Shown: positions 30,947-44,121 of the stretch, piece by piece
How the letters are laid out: every line of letters begins with the position of its first letter
Numbering within the stretch: the first letter of the stretch is position 1
DNA from: Cylindrodendrum hubeiense
Taxonomy: Eukaryota > Ascomycota > Sordariomycetes > Hypocreales > Nectriaceae
NCBI GenBank assembly: GCA_014621425.1
Contig: JAANBB010000061.1
Coordinates: forward strand, 62,001 to 126,000
Direction: 5' to 3'
Length of the DNA: 64,000 nucleotides
The notes under the pieces: generated by a model
The model's database searches: none
What the model was told of the DNA's origin: nothing
The model's input: the letters and a program-made list of their open reading frames with translations, nothing else
Position numbers and translations under genes: made by a program

Positions 30947-32749
30947 TTATGCTAAAAGAACAAAAATGGTGCTTGCATCTAAATAAACACTTATCATTTC
31001 CTTGCCTTCACGCCAGCCAGGGCGTTGGGTACGGCCTGAATGATCTACATCTTCAGTGATAACAGCCGTGCCCACTACCTGCAGCTTCCATCCAGGGTAA
31101 GCACCGTCCTCGATATACGGTCGCACAATTACAGCTCTTTGCGGCCATTGGAACCAACAAATGAGATCTCCAGGTCGTATTTCGCTTGATGCTAGGCCCA
31201 TTTTCCAAGGTGTCTGCGCATGATATGTATCCACCATTTGGAACAGACGCAAGTTAGTGGTTGGAGATTGCTCGACAGATGTGCACTGTTTGTCTTCAAG
31301 CTGGCGACTAGACTCCTTTTGCAAATATTGTATCCGATCGAGATACATTTCCGGGCTTTCATGGCGGCGACTGTGTCGCCACTGCACAATACTTTTGTGG
31401 TCAAAGCATCTCATCGATAAACTCCTTTCCTCCAGGTCCAAAATAGTCCGAACCAGTATATCACTCTCCATGTGAGCGCGGCCGAGTTCGCGCTGATAGT
31501 TAGCTTGGACCTGCTCGGTCCACTCATCTACCTTTCTAAGACATCCAACAATTTCTTCGGGACGAGGGCCAACATGTTTGACAAGCCCTAATATGGCGGC
31601 TTCCAATTTGAATACTTTGGGGGTTTTCAAGCCTCCAATAACCATCCTATCGTCTTTTCCGGGTGCGTATGGTCGTAGGATTTGCTGGAGGGGGCCCGAT
31701 TTGTTGTCCATGAGAAGGGACTTGACAAGATCTCCAATCTGAACAATGTCCTTTCCTGCAAATAGGCCGTCTCTGTTCAAAAACTCCATAACATCGGTCC
31801 ATATCTCGATGACTGACTTGTTATAATCGATAACAAGGCCGCGAGCGTCTGATGCCAAACCAACGAGACCATACACTTTGTCTTTATTGTCTTGGCACTG
31901 AGCATCTCTGTGATCGTGGAGTAGCTGGAGCAAGGTACTTGACCCAGCATATCTCTCTTTTCGTTGCCAATCAAGTCTGATAGGCCCGTGTTTTCCGATA
32001 CCGTGCATGGTTATGAAATGAACAAAAAGTGCCCAGTTGACTGCCGAGTTTCCAAAGCACACTTTGATCCCACGTGCAAGCCCGATCTCCTGGATGATCC
32101 ATAATCTATTCCAGTAGTCATCATTGTACAAATCCTCTGCCATTATACGCTGCTGTGGGTCCTCTCCATGCACCCCCCCCCCAGAAGGGCCGCTCTGAGG
32201 CCGATCTGGTGGCGACTCCAACTTAGGTTGTTCGCTCGGTGGTTTGAAATGACCGAGTTTATGCAAGTCCGGAAGTCTGACCTCGTATTCGGCATATCTC
32301 TTGCCGAGCCACACGACAACAGTCGTGGCTCTGGAGTAGATGTGATGCATGATGCGCACCTGTTTATTTCGCTCCGGGATGTCATCCTGGTTGATACATA
32401 GTGCGTCGATCCAGTACAAAGTGTCGGGGGCGTGCCTTCGGAGATAGCACAGCGCATCCTTGAGATTTTGCTTGACACTGAAACTCACGTTGTTCAGGAA
32501 AATGCTGCATTGGGTCGGGCTATCTCCCCACGCATAGGAGAGCGCATCGAATTTGGGCTTGTCTTGAAAGATGATCTCATTCAATGTGCAAATAATGGGA
32601 TCATCGTCACTCTTGGCCGATTTGATCCTCATCAGTCGCATACTGTCAATATCCTGATTGAGCGGTCGATAAGGGGAAGGATGTTGTCCAGGGCCGCTTT
32701 CCGTCCTCTGATCTTGGTTTGTTTCGCATTGAGATTGATCTCTTGCCAT
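30947..32749 (-). CDS. HET-domain protein (heterokaryon incompatibility type)
   Basis: 600 aa from the ATG at 32749. The frame stays open a further 61 codons upstream, but that part has no domain character and lies in the likely leader. The HET domain covers about 65-300: FDALSYAWGD (67-76), LYWIDALCINQDDIPERNKQ (111-130), HIYSRATTVVVWLG (136-149) and WNRLWIIQEI further on, all in the usual order. HET proteins trigger cell death when genetically unlike hyphae fuse, and many act in NLR-type allorecognition. The C-terminal half has no named domain. A run of ten G bases in the coding strand (32173-32182) encodes Gly-Gly-Gly inside the long insert between the third and fourth HET motifs. No intron is needed. 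No NLR or HET-s partner gene lies beside it. Confidence 0.93.
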   Translation of the reverse strand: MARDQSQCETNQDQRTESGPGQHPSPYRPLNQDIDSMRLMRIKSAKSDDDPIICTLNEIIFQDKPKFDALSYAWGDSPTQCSIFLNNVSFSVKQNLKDALCYLRRHAPDTLYWIDALCINQDDIPERNKQVRIMHHIYSRATTVVVWLGKRYAEYEVRLPDLHKLGHFKPPSEQPKLESPPDRPQSGPSGGGVHGEDPQQRIMAEDLYNDDYWNRLWIIQEIGLARGIKVCFGNSAVNWALFVHFITMHGIGKHGPIRLDWQRKERYAGSSTLLQLLHDHRDAQCQDNKDKVYGLVGLASDARGLVIDYNKSVIEIWTDVMEFLNRDGLFAGKDIVQIGDLVKSLLMDNKSGPLQQILRPYAPGKDDRMVIGGLKTPKVFKLEAAILGLVKHVGPRPEEIVGCLRKVDEWTEQVQANYQRELGRAHMESDILVRTILDLEERSLSMRCFDHKSIVQWRHSRRHESPEMYLDRIQYLQKESSRQLEDKQCTSVEQSPTTNLRLFQMVDTYHAQTPWKMGLASSEIRPGDLICWFQWPQRAVIVRPYIEDGAYPGWKLQVVGTAVITEDVDHSGRTQRPGWREGKEMISVYLDASTIFVLLA

Positions 32750-33730
32750 GGTACTATCTTGACGGAAACGAATCTGAAAGGTTGCAAGTTGTAGTGAGGT
32801 TAGGATGGTTGTATCAACGTTGTGGTGTGGTAACAGATGATGATGGGTTGACGAAGTTTGTGAGAATGTGATTGTGACCCAGCCAGCCTTATTTAAAACA
32901 ACCTCCCACCTGAGGCTGCAACTTTTGTCCAATCACTATACCCAACTGCCACTTCGCCCTCCAATAAGAGTGGTTGCAGCATATGTTAGGAAGTCACCTT
33001 AAATCAGAAATAATCTTTGTGTTTTGAATTTAACATGACATGGTATATGCTGCTAGAGCCCAAGGTGGTCGTGCATCACTAAAAACCCTGAACGTAAGGC
33101 CATACCGTCGCAAGTTTTAGAAAATCAAGTCGTACCCTTTTTGGCCACCTGGCCGACACCGGTTGAAGGATTTTATACCGAATTGAGTGCCATTCTTTAA
33201 AACATTTACTCAAAACCCACAGCCGCTGACCAAAGCGGACAATGCTGTTAACATGATCCAAAAACACAGAAAGTCGCTTTGTGAGGAAAAACAGAGAAGT
33301 CAAGCAGTTCGTAACCCCCACTCACGACACAAATTGTCCAGGGGGCGAATGTAGTCATTGAAATTAGATCAGAAAGTTCATTTGAGCACAACAAAAACAG
33401 TGAAGACTTGGTGACATTGGATGGGAGAATGAAGAGTGTTTATACGCTGCTTCATTATTGTCCGTCGACACACCACACAGTCGATTGTCCACTGTAATTA
33501 GGATAAAAATGCAAATTTTACGACAGGATAATAAAGGCAACTGTACTTGTCCATGCCAGATCATTTTCCGCCAATGTCTCGAAACGCCTGTACGAAGTAT
33601 GCAAAAGGCTAGGCTTCATCAGAATTATTTTGTTTCACATCAACCTGAGTTGCGATTCTGCTGATAGATTGCCATTGTTTGCGGCGCGACGTTATAGCGA
33701 TCCAACATCAGAAATACAACACTATCGAAT
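32750..33730. other. Intergenic region
   Basis: About 980 bases between the HET gene start and the OPT gene stop, both on the minus strand. It holds the HET promoter and OPT 3' flank. Only short open frames without features. Confidence 0.5.
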
Positions 33731-36700
33731 TTAAAACTCTCCAGGCCCTCTACCGAAGTGACCTCCTTCTGGGACTGTAAGCCACGGCACAGAGTTGCTA
33801 TCATCAGTGTCCGACCCAACGTTGTTTCCCCACCAGCTCAACGTGTAACCATGGTACGTAAGTGCAAAGAAGATAATGATAGTGGCAATGGCTGTGCCGG
33901 TGTCCATCGCGGCTTGGAGGAGATCTATGATTATGATTAGACAGGTTGTCAAAGCATATTGAAAGAACATACAGTTGTAGCGTTTCCACCAGTCGAATGC
34001 CTTCTTTCTAATGAGGTAGTTGAAGATAAATCCGACAATAAACCAAAGCGAATATTGAGCTATGATTTGTTAGTTTCCTGTGGAAAATATGACTGTAAGG
34101 AGGGTGGACCCACTGGTATTTGCAGGTGGGATATTTCCAGCAGCGTTAAAGAAGATAGGCACATTGATATATCGCACCCAGCTGTTAGGGAATCTCCGAT
34201 AAACTAGATACACTAGCACAGTCGTTACAGGCTGTACCATACGTTAGTTGCTCGACTTCCAGTAACACGCAAATACGGTAAAGGGAAATACGCACCCCAA
34301 TCAGGAAAAAGTACATGAGAGCATTGTACACTTGGCCAGACTGGAACATTCGTTGGGGTCCTATAGTTCCCCAAATGACAGAGGCGTTGTACACCACCTT
34401 CGATCCGGCGCAAGTAAAGCGCTGGGTGTTGGTGGGCTCACAGAGGTCTTCAATGTTGCCAATCATCCAACGAAGTACTTGAAAAGGTCAGCATACGCCC
34501 GGTCACTACCCATCGGGCATTCCGAATCTACTTACCACCGGTTTGCACTGCAGTTGCTAAGATCGTCGAGTAGATCTGACCAAAGAATAGAACGCGAGGA
34601 GGAATTTTCTACGCAACGTAAGTTAGGATCCACACCTAAAACCGGGGTTTGTAGCTGACTTACCATATACTGGCCTAGCTTCAAATCCTGGGCAAAGTCC
34701 ATACCGTGCTTAACAGAGTTGTAGCCGTAGAACTTGACATACATGTTGGCAATGGGCTTTCCCGGCCAAGCGTAGCCTGCGACAAGCTCGGTAATGATGT
34801 TAAGAAAGATCCGCTGGTTTGTAGTTCCCTCCAAGATTCCCTCAGGAACAATGAGGAGCACTCCAAAACCAAAACAGACGACTAGGAAGGCCCATATCGG
34901 AAGTCCCGAGTCCCAATAACCCACTGTGAACATGCCTAACCCGAGAACCACGACTGTGAAGCCCAGGTACCACCAGTCAGGGACTTCAGGGTAGACATTC
35001 ATTAGGCGCTTATGAATGTCTTCGCCGCCATGACGAGCGTTCCTAAACTTGGCCCAAATCTCCTTGCCGTTGTACAGGTAGGTATGAACGATGATAGCCG
35101 TTACGGCTGCAAACGAAAGACCGTAGGTAAGAGAGTAGGACATCGAAATGTACATGGGTGAGTACTCCTGATATTTGCTCAAATCAAAATCCAGGTTCTC
35201 ATCGACGACCTTTGAGATGTTGTAAGATGAGCCTGTGTTGTCAAAGGTGCTTGAAGAGAGAAGGGGGAGGCTGCCGAAAATGTTAGAAACAGAGGCCACA
35301 TGAAATAGTGCCATAGTTAGTAGGCTTGGCGATCTGATACTTACTAGGCACTGAACCACACATTCGAGTAGTATAAAATAGGTGAAAGGAAAAGATAAAA
35401 GAAGACAACTACCGCAAAAGCATTGCAAGTGACGTAGAAAGGTGTCGTAAGCGGATAACCAGCATAGTTAATTTGCGTCCAGTCAATACTGAGAGGAAGT
35501 AGGCCAAGGCCAGAGTTCATCTAAAATACTGTCAGTCCTGCATACTTATTAAACTATGTTGTCTTTCATGGCCACTTACTCCGAAAATAGTGTTGACTTT
35601 TTGGTTGTGAGGTGCAATCCAGGTAACAAACGCGAACGTGCCTAGGCTTGTCCAAAGGTAGTCTGGAAACCAGAAGATGACAAAAGCAATGCCCGTAAAG
35701 TAGAGGAAAAATCTATATCGGGTTATAACCCAACCGTTTGCGGCAGTGCGCTCTTGAGGTTCGTGCAAAGCGCGGAAAAGAACCGTCGATGCCAAGGTTG
35801 ACGGCCAGATCAGGGCAGCTGGATAGACTAACCACCGTCGCGCAAGGCCGGCAAGGCCAAAGCTGAAGTAGTGTCAGTAGTCTATTTGTAGCTGGATTGA
35901 GGATTAACTTACCCAAGCATTTGCGTCGTCAGGAGGTAAAGAAAACAGAATCCTGCGCCGTAGTCCCTATTCCAGTAGACCGGGCTGATAATGGCCATCA
36001 GAGACCCCGTGGCGTAAGCGGCAGTAGTGCTAAGGTTGACGCACTAACAAAAAACGTAAGCATGGTTTTAAGAGATGAGCAGCTGTATTAAACTCACAAT
36101 CACAATGAAAGCATGTTCCTTGATCGAAAACTTGCCTGGGTTCACATCGAATGTGAAGCGTCCAAGCGGGACTCTCCACCGAGGAAGTTTTTCCCAACCC
36201 CGGCCAATAGGAAATACGAGCAGCTGAGCCACAACATATCCAATACTGAGAGTAGGCTGGAATCAAAATGTTAGGCTCTGTAGCATCGAGACCGATGAAA
36301 GATCAAAGAAAACTTACATATCGTAAACTAAAGAATTCATTGGCGCCAGCAAAAATGATCACAAAGATGGTCGTAAGTATCCAAGCTCGCACGGCTGCAG
36401 ATCAGTCAATAAACGGAACTAATTTTCGAGTCAGAAAGAACTGACTGTTGCATATAAGTGTTGGGTCATCTGTGTTGGGTACACAAGAAGCCACTTCGGG
36501 GACTAGGAACGGGAATGTCAGTTAATGTCACGGCCAAGTTTGAACATGACAAGGCTTACACGGAGACTGATTTCCCTCCACATTCCATGTAAAGGCTTCG
36601 ACGGGGGTCAACTCCGTTTTTTTCACCTTCAGAGCAAGCTTCTCCCTCTCGATTGCGTCTGCATCCTCCTCTAAGGATGCATCAGCTTCGATGTCGCTAA

Positions 36701-36797
36701 CTTTGGTGATGGTTGGATCGCCATTTTTGTCCTTGGTTTCCTCGACACTCTGCGATGATTGCTCAACGCTGGGCGAGGCATGGATCTCAGACGCCAT
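33731..36797 (-). CDS. OPT-family oligopeptide transporter, 13 exons
   Basis: I could join 13 exons: 36560-36797, 36446-36502, 36318-36394, 36098-36256, 35913-36043, 35580-35862, 35345-35520, 34664-35270, 34536-34608, 34296-34477, 34114-34231, 33973-34059 and 33731-33924. They total 2382 bases and 793 aa with twelve introns of 48-74 bp. After a charged N-terminal tail come about 12-16 TM segments. Family marks include [76 protein letters not shown] and the end [14 protein letters not shown] proteins carry tetra- and pentapeptides or glutathione into the cell with protons, across the plasma membrane. The N-terminus runs [15 protein letters not shown]. The high intron number is notable beside its nearly intron-free neighbours. 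Confidence 0.93.
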
Positions 36798-38689
36798 CTC
36801 TACCGTCGATAAGTAAGATACTATCAATGAAACGACAAACGACTCGAAGAGTGATACAAAATACAACGCAGAGAAAATGCCAAGGCCTCATGATAGCTCT
36901 ATATAATCTGCACTATTCAATGGCGTGCGTGAGAAGATTTACGATAACTCCACGCACGATTGCGACATAACCAGGTTCACTGATCAAATGGACGGCTATG
37001 CCGCGCTCTAACATAATCTAACATAAGTCTTCACCAATGGTCCCTGTTGAAGCTAGGCTATAGCTGGAAGCTGTCGTTGGCTGTGACGCTCCACTACGGC
37101 AAATATTTGCCGTGTTGCGTAATCCTGACTGACGTTGCAATGTTGTTGGTTGCACAAGCCCACACAGTACGGGTCCGAGTGGTACCAGAAGGGCCGAGCT
37201 TAACCTTTTGTTAGACCATGATTGGATCTAACTTTGCAAGGATAACGGTCAATGTGTTCATAGATGGGCGATGAGATGAACGCATATTCTCCAGCCGATT
37301 AGAATTTGGCGGGAATAAGACCATGGAGCAGTCAAGGAGTGGTCAAAATCGTCAGTTGAGACATACTACGTAACCAACATGGACGTCAATAGAGCAAATG
37401 ACGTCCTCCCCAGTCCCAGCGCGGGATCAGCCGAGGTGCATGAGAGCCGTAGCCCCGTTCTAAATCCGGTCATTGATCCAAATGGAGAGATTCCCGCGAG
37501 ATACGATCCCACGGGAGGCATGGGTTTAGTCGAGACCCGAGGTCCAGGAACTGTGGGGTGGCGCGGTTTTGACCATTTCCACGCTTGACGATCTCCGTTC
37601 AAAAGGAATCAAACGCGCAACACTTCCCTAATCTAAAATATGGGTCATTTCTGGTCTCTCCCGTGTTGATGGTGTTCTTAACGAGGCAGATCCCGAATGC
37701 ATTGAGGTCAGAAGTACAACCCACGAAGATCAAATACCTGCACTTATGATACTGCTGCTGACGCCTCGTCCTTCCTAAATATTTGAAGGAATGAATATCA
37801 ATAGCCTTAATATTTAAGGACCATGCACGAATGGTGTTATCGTTTAAGGGGGATGGAGTCCCCAGGAAGGAAATGCGCTAAGAGTAGAAGACTGCTCGGT
37901 TGTGATAACCACTACACGAAAAGGGAAATTCGTGATAAAAGGGACAAAATTAATCTATCTTTTAGTCCGTATAGGGCGAGCATTACATAGAACCACTTTC
38001 ACATTGGCTATTTGCGTAAGGTTTCTCGCTTGATGTTCAGGGTAGTGCACTTGAGAATTTATGGGTAGGGCGAGTACCCGTTACACAAGCGGTAGCACCA
38101 AAGGGGCCGCGATAGAATTCAAATAAGTGGAAAGCAAGGGTTCAGGAGTAAGACACCAGGAGTAGGATTCAATTGTAAAACAAGTTTCGTGTATTCGGTA
38201 AGACTTAAAACAGTGACGAGTTCGTTTAAGACATTTTCAAGGGTCGGACACTGCTCCATAGCACCGTGAGTCATTTACCCATATAAGCTGATTCATGAAT
38301 CTCTAGCAATCATCTGTGTACTATTGAAAGACTGTGCCGTTTTCTACCTAAATGTCTAGCCAGATATCAAATCGCCATCGCACCATGTGGAAATCCGAAA
38401 GGGATGGACATTTCTTCAAGAAAAAAAGAACAGAAAAAAGAACAAAGCTCACATATCCCCTAAACCAACCACAAAGCCTTCAATCGCCGAATAATAAAAG
38501 AAGCCTGGTATCTAAATTCCACCTACTGTTGGTGGTCGTAAAAATGTCGCTCGCCATGGATATCCCGATTTTCCTGTCCGCCTGTCGTGCAAAACTCCTT
38601 GTCCATCAGTAAACACCTTGTCATGAAAGATAATAAAAAAGATCAAGTTGGAAAATAATATGAAGACCGCAGTAACCGTGTTTGTGTCG
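36798..38689. other. Intergenic region of about 1.9 kb
   Basis: Between the OPT start and the Nta1-like gene stop. No gene is supported. Open frames at 37379-37588 and 38352-38612 lack features. Confidence 0.5.
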
Positions 38690-41600
38690 TCAGCTCATCA
38701 CCGAGCCAGCGGGGAGGTCGAATGTGCGAATAGGTTCAGAGTCAGCACATCGAGTGAGAGGGGCTTTCTGGCTGTAGCCCACTTGGCCGTGAGGTGATTC
38801 TATGCTCGTGTCTTCACTGAGAAAATTCATTGCTCTAGGGGTCAGAGGTTCAAACAAAAATGGTGTGATGGGCGAGCGACCAGTTGATGAAATCGTTTGA
38901 AGAGTCTCGGAGGAACTGCAGTCGCTCATCCCAGCTCTTTCATATGATGCTAAGGGATCGGAGTTTGTGCCGGCCTGCCTCTCGCCGTGTTCTGCGACTA
39001 CCAGACTGTCACTCCTTCCCGGTTGGCCTTGGTGTGTTTGCCTCAAGTCATCATCTTGAAAAGAGTCGGTGTTGAAGACCGACCTATCTCTGCGAGAAGC
39101 CCTTGGAGGTGACCGGGTCTGAGGGATAGATCTTCCTCTTGGTCTAGAATGGTCTGTCGAGGAGTGACGGCCATGCACAGGACAACTGGGGCAGAGAATT
39201 GCCTCGATTCTCTCAAAATTGGCCTGATCGCCGCCCTTTGATGATTGGCGGGCATTGTGTGTCGATTTTGTCCTCCCGGATTGAGGCTGTCTGCTTTGTG
39301 ACTGCAGGATCTGAACCCGACTGTGTAATACATCATTTTGGGTGGAATCTGTCGATGAAGATCGCTCATGGGTCGAAGGGACTGAATCAGGTATCGCATG
39401 AATGGAGGACACCTTGCGTCCAGGCGTTCGACCACGGCTGACAGCACGTGAAGCTGGACGAGTTGCGTTGCTGACGGAGTTCGGCGTGATAGATCGCTCA
39501 TTATTGCTAAAACTGCGGTTCCGGCTTACGCTTGTCGACGAGTTGTTGCGCTGATGATGGGTTGCTCGTGACAATGGCCGGTATGAAGTTCGTCCCTCAC
39601 TCTTAAAAAGACTGGGGTTTGATACAATTGGAATCGAATGATGGCTTTGTTGGAAGTCTGCATCTTCACCGGAACCCCGGCTGCAATTTCTTGACTTTGT
39701 AGATGGTGGTCGGTGAGGACGTGGAGATCCATCAATGGTTTCCCTACGCAAGCTGCTCACCGACTCCGCTCGCCGGGAAACATCTTCGAGATGTCTTGAA
39801 ATACTTCTGCTGGAATATCGGTCACTAAGGGCCGAATTGGATCTGCCATCCATCCCCGAACGGCTGGCGTTTCGTGATTTTGTAGACGGCGGCCTCGGAA
39901 CGAATCTCTCAATTTGAGCGTCTGTTGGCACAATCCCACTTGACGTGACAGATGATCCCGACTGTGCCATCTTGTTGGATGTCATCTGTTCTGAATCATT
40001 ATGTTGTGGGGATTTGTAGTTGGCCTGCTGTAGGTCTTGGTTGACGCTCTCGTTTGTGCGGGTTTCGGCAGTGCTCCTATTAGGAGGGCGCGACGTCGAC
40101 TTGATGGCTGGCCACGTGAACGGCTCGGGCTTACTCCATATCGCTGTTCCAGGAATCCACGCCACTGCAGGTTTTGGAGTCTGCATGCTGCTCTCGCCTG
40201 CTCTCCAAGACCAAGGGGTACATATTGGGGACGTGTCATCAAAGGGATTCTCCAGACTGAGCCCACTTTGCTCAGTTTCGAAGGTGACATCTCCACCATA
40301 TATCATACTGTCTATTGTGAAGACATTTGACGGATAGCCACTAAGAGGTGTGGCTGTGTCTGGATAAGGTGTGCTCTCCTCAGGCGGCCTTGGGTTCGAG
40401 TAGAGTGTTACTGTGGACCCCGATGATGTGAAAGACCCGAATGACTGAATAGATCTCTCAGAGCTCATTGATGCAGCACTGATGGGATGGTCCCGGGGGT
40501 ACTGATAAGGGAGTATTGACGGTGATTCAGGAATGATCAACCGAGGACGGACAGCCATAGGCGTTGGGCTAGGGGCTGACGGCGTGGGAATGTTGAGGCT
40601 ATCCGTTCCCGCAGACCAGGTTGATTTGCTCTTCCACAGATCTAGTTCTGGGGGAATGGTGATTGTGGATAGGTAGCGTCGTTTTCGTGAGTCGTCGATC
40701 GGTTCTTCTGGAGATTCTGGTATCCGTAGCCCCGGGGAAGATGAAGGGAGAAAGCTCTGTTTTGAGCTGACGTCTGAGTGTCGCTTGTCTTTGTGGCCAG
40801 AGTTCATTAGTTCGGGTCCATCTGTTTTACCCTCATCTTCAAGGGTATTGGGGCTCAGGTTCTTACCGTCGGAGTAGTGAACGTCGCTTTCCTTCCGGAG
40901 CATCCCAGGGGCTTCGGTTCCCAGTCCATCTGCATCTGGGCGGTAAAGCAGCTTCGCATACGGAGTGCTGTTGGTATCAACGACCAGCAGTTCCTTCTCT
41001 CCTCGGCCTAGGATGCCGTAGACCTTGACTTCGCCATCATGAATCCCGACAACTGCGCTTGTGCCAGCGTATAAGACGTCATCTTCGTTACCCGAGCGAT
41101 TGCAAAAGACCACAATGATCTCATCCTGGTTATCAGAGCGAATGAGGGGTTCCAGGCGAGTAACCCAATAGGTCAAGGTATCCATGTCGGGCTCGTTTGG
41201 CATGCGAGTGAAGTGGCGGGGCTCCTCTTTAGTCATCCAGGCCATAGATATGATGACTAGATTTGATTCTACCTCCAATACATGGAAGGCGAACTCGAAA
41301 GCATTCCACGGTGCCTCAAATTTATACGGACTATTTCTAGGTTAGCGAGAGAGCCGAAGCCGAGGGTATCTTATTTTTGTAGCATACTTGATGTCCATGC
41401 CTAGTGTAAATGGTTAATAATGAATGTGCAAGCAGGTCAACGGTGGGACTCACAAATTCCGATGGAAGTATTCCCAAGTCCGGGGATGCAACCATCATAG
41501 AAACCACTATCACCTTCCATTGCCCATGTCTCATCGGTGTAGTATAGGAAATTCTTTCGGTAGTTCGCAATTGTCTCTCCGTCTCCGTTGACCACGATGG

Positions 41601-42042
41601 CTGAGTTATAATACTCGGGGCCGGTAAGCCATTTCGGGGCAACGTCGACCTTCTCGGGGTAGCCGACCGTGACAGTACAGTTGTACCTTAGCGCCATCGT
41701 CCTCGCCCAGAGAGACGTGATGCCAGATCCGGAGTGTTCGAGAAACGGAGCAATGTCCTGCAGAGATTTGAAGTTGTATCCTTGTCGATGTCAGCGCCAA
41801 AGCATTAGACTTTTGCATGCCGCAACACAACGTCGTGCATCTCGCGAAGAAACTGGCGACTGCCATGGTTCTTCGGAGCGCACATCCCTCCTTAGGAGAT
41901 TCCTACCAGAGAAAGCCAGCTCGGGCAGAACAAGAAGATCGAGGTCTTCCGGGTTAGCTTTCGACAAAACGGAATCTGCACGGTTCAGGTTGTTTTCGAC
42001 GTCCCCCACCTGGGGGGCGAACTGTAAACAAGCGATCCTCAT
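38690..42042 (-). CDS. Nta1-like N-terminal amidohydrolase (nitrilase superfamily) with long disordered C-terminus
   Basis: Exons 41907-42042, 41454-41780, 41388-41400 (13 nt) and 38690-41330 give 1038 aa. The nitrilase domain fills about 1-300, with catalytic triad Glu41 (LPELAFSG), Lys121 (NYRKNFLYYTDE) and Cys155 (IGICMDINPYKFEAPW). The pattern fits yeast NTA1, which deamidates N-terminal Asn and Gln to Asp and Glu to feed the Arg/N-degron pathway. Yeast NTA1 is 457 aa. Here some 700 further residues are disordered, rich in Ser, Arg, Pro and Thr, with repeated RPPSTKSRN blocks (two close copies of a segment of about 10 residues near the middle). Such tails suggest phosphorylation-controlled partner binding. 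The 13-nt exon carries only the bases around the catalytic Cys and MDI. Confidence 0.88.
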
Positions 42043-44121
42043 CGTGGGCGGTGATTCTGCCAGACGTCGCAACAACAACTTGCCCTTGTCACACAACAGC
42101 AAGGGCGACTCCGGCTCGGGTCCTCAGCGACCGTGGCAAACTCAAGGCCCGAAAAGGACGGAGGAGACAAAGGAAACGAAACAAGGCTTCTGACGCAAAC
42201 ATCAAAATTGACAACCCAAAAGTGGAGAGATGGAGAGAGCCCGGATTGCAGCAACGGGGGAGAGACCCAGCTTTAGCGCAGGCGTGGGGGGGCGGCCCAG
42301 ACTCTGGGCACGCGGCGGAGGCGCAGAGGCTGGGAAACAGAACATGCGTGTGCTGGCACTATGGTAGCACTGATGTCTCGACGTCCATTCGCAACCAGAA
42401 TAAGCATGTTGGCTATTGGTTACGTTGGTTGAGCTAAGTTGGTGGGTGTATGTGAGATGGTGCTGTGCCGGCGGCTAAAGGGAGGCGCATGTGGGGGATT
42501 GGAACCGGCCAACCGTGGGGCGGCGTTACGCGCCTGGAGAGGGATCCTTGGGGGAGGGGGGGACTAGGAAGCCCGCTGACATCTGCCCATCTTCCGGGCT
42601 AGCAACTATCCGTCCACTAGAATAACGATGCATCAGCCGCAGTGCATGTGTGTGATGTCCAACGGACAAGGAGAAGCCTCAATAGGTGATAGTGATTGCA
42701 GACTATACTGCTCCCGCATGCACCCTCAAGCCTCAAGTACCGTACGCGCCCAAGAATGCGTCGAGGCCTGCTTTTTGCTCACGCAAGCGTGTGAATCAAC
42801 CACCGAACTACCACTAAGCCACCACCGAGTGAGCACTGGCCAAACAGTGCAATAACTAGTCGACCTCCCTTGCCCTCCAAGTCCAATCAACACATTTAGA
42901 TCCCAGTCGGTATGTATTCCCCTTTCCGCCTACCAACCCCACACCGCAACTTGCAACATAGTGCGAACGCTATAGGGAGGGCGCGCTTGTTCCGACTTCC
43001 CCTGTAGCTCTGGGCCTCCTTTCCCAGGCCGACATGGGGCGCGCTCGCGTGGGCGCTATTAAGTGGTGCAGAAGCGCGATGAGCAGGGGATTGTTGGTGC
43101 TTTGCAGTTCCTGGTAGAAACCTCCGTACCCTCGGGACTAACTTGTCCACCGATAGGAGCAGAGATCAGGCCTGGTCACCCGAGGTCTCTGGTCCAGAGA
43201 TATTCTCCATATGTGCCATCCTGGATGTTCTTAATAACGCACGGAGAAGCAGAAAACGTCCCGATCATATGATCGGGGGATGGCTGACGCATAGTGACAA
43301 GAAAAAATCGACCGACGCATGTTTTAGGACCCGTTTTCACACGTAACACCACAGCAAGAGGTACTTTCGATAGTCTCTTCTCATTTCAGAAAAGAGTCGA
43401 TGAGGCGTACGAAACATTCAGTTCTACTAAAATAAGGCAAAAATGTGCCTGATCTTAGGAGAACGTTAATATGGATACGGAATAATTGATGTCTTATGTG
43501 ACTGTCTGTTCTACTTGACAATTCCCAAGATGATCTTGCTGCCACGAAGGCGGCCATTTAAGGCGTCCCCCCCACAATGTAGATGCTTATAAGCTGCGCG
43601 GCACTTGTCTCCCATCATATAATTAATCAATTCATCATGCGTTCTACTGCTGCTCATGCTGCTTCTACATTGGAGAACTGCTTTAGAAAGGTCAGTCCGA
43701 GTTCTGCGTGTATGCGCCAGGATATCTCGACTACCCTATACCCCACCTCCACAGGGTGGATGGAGTATGGTAGCGAAGTTTTGAAATGGTGTAAATGGTG
43801 TGAGTGATAAGTGCATGGGGATGAGAAATTTTGTAGGCAGATGATTCGCGTCATCTTGCTCAGAAGGTCACTGGAATCGATCTAATTTTCTGCAGTTCTT
43901 TACTTCCTAAAAAAATCATGGTTGTTGAAGACCTCGCCGTCTACTACTCTGTAAGCGATGTGGTTCTCAATGATCAAAACGAATTATACGGTGGCAAATG
44001 CGTAAATTGGCCAGCTAATCTACATTTTGGCTATATGTACCGCCCATTCATGGACCGGACAACTAATATTTACAAGACTAAGACTCGACAAACTCTTCGC
44101 GCGCAATTACACAACCTTTGC
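42043..44121. other. Intergenic region of about 2.1 kb
   Basis: Upstream of the Nta1-like gene and downstream of the secreted-protein gene. The left end is GC-rich and purine-biased on the plus strand. No gene is supported; the open frames at 42051-42437 and 43583-43807 are featureless. Confidence 0.5.
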
